Source: Xanthomonas hortorum
GTDB lineage: Bacteria; Pseudomonadota; Gammaproteobacteria; Xanthomonadales; Xanthomonadaceae
Length of the DNA stretch: 64,000 nt
NCBI RefSeq assembly: GCF_024339125.1
Contig: NZ_CP101417.1
Coordinates: 4,041,001 to 4,105,000, forward strand
Direction: 5' to 3'
Shown here: in pieces, positions 62,002-64,000 of the stretch
Numbering within the stretch: position 1 is the stretch's first letter
How the letters are laid out: each line of letters opens with the position of its first letter
Notes under the pieces: generated by a model
Seen by the model: the letters and a program-made list of their open reading frames with translations, nothing else
Database searches by the model: none
Told to the model about the DNA's origin: nothing
Translations under genes and position numbers: made by a program

Positions 62002-64000
62002 TTCTTAGCCTTCTTCTTTGGCTTGCCTTGGCCCGCCGTCATCTTAGTGTAGAGGTCGAACAGCTTTTCCAAGCGTTCGGTGTCATTGCGGAAGCGCCGA
62101 CCGATGTAGATCCGCTCCAGGACTTCGTCATTGCGCTCGTGGGCACGGAGAAGGTCATCCGGCATATTATCAGGGCCGTAAAGATCGGCAATTGTGGCCG
62201 GATAGTGCGACTCTCGTGCAAGCAGAATGTCTTCCGCGCATCGAGTTAGATCCGCTTTGTTTTGTTCAGTGAGAGTCGGCACCGGAAAGGTGTTCCAACC
62301 CAAAGTATTTGAGTAGGAATAACGCATCTCTAAGCGCACACAGACAGCCGCCACCCAGACAAGATGCATCTTTGACACAATCAGCGCAAAGTTCCAAAGA
62401 GGCGCGTCATACAGCGCAAACGCCTTGTTATGGACTATCGCCTCTTTCGACAGCAGAACAACTGGCAGATACGGCCTGTTCTCCGAGCTTACAATCGGAA
62501 CGACCAGCAAACTGCTTTCCGCTTCATATTGATCTCGGAAGCGCCACGGCGTCTCAACTAGCTTTTTTGCCTGAACATCCTTTGTCTTAGTTTTACGATC
62601 CTTGCGGACTTTTTCAACACGAGCCCATACAGCAGGGATTTCTTGCGCTAGCGCAAGGTTTTCGTCTGTAATCCACAAACACGTGCGGGGCGTGCCACTG
62701 ATGCTCTCACGTGAGCCATACAAGGGACGTATAAATTCAGCAACCCGCGCATCTTCTCCTACCATCCCGGACGCTTCATCCAGCGAAAGCATTAGCTCAT
62801 TCGCGTAGTAAGGATGATTGCCAAATTGCATAGGTGCGCGCTCGTCTGGAACTTTGGATCGAGGTGAAACCAGAACATTGTCTCCTGGAACAAGATAAGG
62901 GCTTATATTAGAGACAGTGCGAACGGTAACTACCCCATCCTCATTGGCGATAAAAATCTGCTTAGTGCCGCCATTCCTACGTGTTAAACCAATAATGGCA
63001 ACCGAAACCCCCGCATTCTTTGCTGCAAGGTTCGCCCATTTAAAGGATTGATAAGCAAATCTAATTTCTGCACCTTCACCAAACAACGTGGGCCAAAGAG
63101 CTGAGACTTGGATACCTTGGCAGATGGAATTCGTCGAAACAAACGCAACGTCTGCCAGCGTTTCCGCCATGTAATCGGTGGCCTTCATGAACCAGCCAGA
63201 TACATAGTCCAACGACAAAGTGTCGTTGGATCGACCACGAAAAACGGCCTTTAATTCCGCCTTTTGTGCATCTGTCTGATATTTACGCCCCACATAGGGG
63301 GGATTACCGCAAATATATGTTTCACCACCTTCGTTCTCAAAGTCGATCTCTGCCTGGTCAATAGAAGTGTCAAAAAGATCGTCTCCGATCAGCTTTACCG
63401 TTGTGCCAGTGGGCGGGCAGATCGCCAACCAATCCAGACGCAGCGCGTTATCACATGTAATCCAGTTCTGGGAATCCAAAGGCAACACATCTGCCAACGC
63501 TTCCTTTTGGCCGCGGTAGAGTTGATCGCACTGAAACTCAGCGATTATGAGAGCCAGCCGCGCAATCTCAGCCGGGAACTCGCGTAGCTCGATGCCTCGG
63601 AAATTGGTCAGCGGGATCTCAGTGCGCAGTTCCGCTTCCCCTCGCCGCATGTTGATCTCAGCCTCGATTTCTCGCATCTGCTTGTAGGCGATGACTAGGA
63701 AGTTGCCGGAACCGCAGGCTGGGTCGAACACGCGAATGCGTGCCATGCGCTTTCGCAAGTTCAGCAGCTTCACCTTGTTCTCGCCGGCAGCTTCCAACTG
63801 TGCGCGCAGGTCATCCAGAAAAAGTGGGTTCAGCACTTTGAGGATGTTGGGCACACTGGTGTAGTGCATGCCCAGTGAGCCGCGCTCCTCCTCATCGGCC
63901 ACGGCTTGGATCATCGACCCGAAGATGTCGGGATTAATTTCCTGCCATTTCAGCTCGCCAGTGCGGATCAAGTAGGAGCGCGCCGTGCGAGTAAACACCG
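61998..64000 (-). CDS. Class I SAM-dependent DNA adenine methyltransferase (MmeI-like), 5' end outside window
   Basis: At least 667 residues are seen. Motif I is VFDPACGSGNFLVIAYKQ and motif IV is ICGNPPYVGRKY (NPPY, N6-adenine type). A helical spacer region (SMIQAVADEEERGSLGMHYT) precedes the catalytic part, and a target-recognition-like region with GSRESISGTPRTCLWITDEN follows. It ends RLEKLFDLYTKMTAGQ and a lysine-rich tail. This order matches MmeI-type enzymes but without the N-terminal nuclease, which would be beyond the window or absent. It would methylate host DNA while the helicase and GIY-YIG protein restrict foreign DNA. Confidence 0.85.
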   Translation of the reverse strand, partial: VFTRTARSYLIRTGELKWQEINPDIFGSMIQAVADEEERGSLGMHYTSVPNILKVLNPLFLDDLRAQLEAAGENKVKLLNLRKRMARIRVFDPACGSGNFLVIAYKQMREIEAEINMRRGEAELRTEIPLTNFRGIELREFPAEIARLALIIAEFQCDQLYRGQKEALADVLPLDSQNWITCDNALRLDWLAICPPTGTTVKLIGDDLFDTSIDQAEIDFENEGGETYICGNPPYVGRKYQTDAQKAELKAVFRGRSNDTLSLDYVSGWFMKATDYMAETLADVAFVSTNSICQGIQVSALWPTLFGEGAEIRFAYQSFKWANLAAKNAGVSVAIIGLTRRNGGTKQIFIANEDGVVTVRTVSNISPYLVPGDNVLVSPRSKVPDERAPMQFGNHPYYANELMLSLDEASGMVGEDARVAEFIRPLYGSRESISGTPRTCLWITDENLALAQEIPAVWARVEKVRKDRKTKTKDVQAKKLVETPWRFRDQYEAESSLLVVPIVSSENRPYLPVVLLSKEAIVHNKAFALYDAPLWNFALIVSKMHLVWVAAVCVRLEMRYSYSNTLGWNTFPVPTLTEQNKADLTRCAEDILLARESHYPATIADLYGPDNMPDDLLRAHERNDEVLERIYIGRRFRNDTERLEKLFDLYTKMTAGQGKPKKKAKK

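Noticed and set aside
1-64000. CRISPR array
   Set aside because: No regularly spaced 24-40 base direct repeats with unique spacers were seen. The repeats present are transposon ends and IS copies.

Overview
The window looks like a chromosomal segment of a plant-pathogenic Xanthomonas, most like X. campestris. The evidence is an intact avrBs1-xopH effector pair, a broken TAL effector gene, a Cf1/phiLf-like filamentous prophage at a dif-type XerCD site, a PL9 pectate lyase, Xanthomonas-type IS5/IS3/Tn3 elements and high-GC housekeeping genes. This assignment comes from recognised sequence features, not from a search.

Layout. (1) 1-3150: remains of a TAL effector gene cut in two by an inverted-repeat element, next to a phosphopantetheinyl transferase whose 3' end was removed by a Tn3-type terminal repeat. 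(2) 3200-18230: ordinary core genome with tRNA-Leu, a UDP-sugar dehydrogenase, a flavoprotein, an FKBP lipoprotein, trhO, a LuxR-type response regulator, rne, rluC, zupT, a TonB-domain lipoprotein, phhB, nfuA and a large repetitive membrane protein. (3) 18250-26205: a compact filamentous prophage bounded by a dif-like site and a half copy of it. It carries replication protein, pV, pVIII, pIII, pVI, Zot, TraX and a divergent repressor with palindromic operators. (4) 26260-44550: a mosaic accessory region. Its main part is a roughly 13 kb Tn3-family unit (27379-40433) with tnpA, tnpS, tnpT, a resolution-site candidate and about 82 bp terminal repeats. Its cargo includes a pectate lyase, a secreted protein and two related effector-like genes, one frameshifted and one interrupted by IS5. 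Next come ICE and IS scraps, an avidin-family protein, a tannase-type esterase and a frameshifted HTH gene. (5) 44760-53105: a defence pair, a 2,212-residue DUF4011/helicase/Vsr/DUF3320 protein followed by a TIGR04141-family protein. (6) 53240-57580: IS3 and Tn3 remnants, then the xopH-avrBs1 cassette between Tn3-type terminal repeats. (7) 57670-64000: a PoNi-like immunity gene and an overlapping DNA methyltransferase, helicase and GIY-YIG nuclease operon that runs off the right edge.

How it works together. Three related families of Tn3-type terminal repeats recur here. IR-A starts GGGGTTCAGCCGACATACG, IR-B starts GAGGGTCGGCAGGGATTC, and IR-C starts GAGGGTCGGCAGGGAATC. They sit at the edges of the TAL gene, the pectate lyase region, the effector genes and the xopH-avrBs1 cassette. 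The simplest reading is that Tn3-type elements and short non-autonomous derivatives have assembled and rearranged the virulence genes, while the right side is a defence island. IR-A clearly belongs to the tnpA at 37381-40341 because it closes the transposon just past that gene. IR-C lies just past a second, truncated tnpA at 53620-54473.
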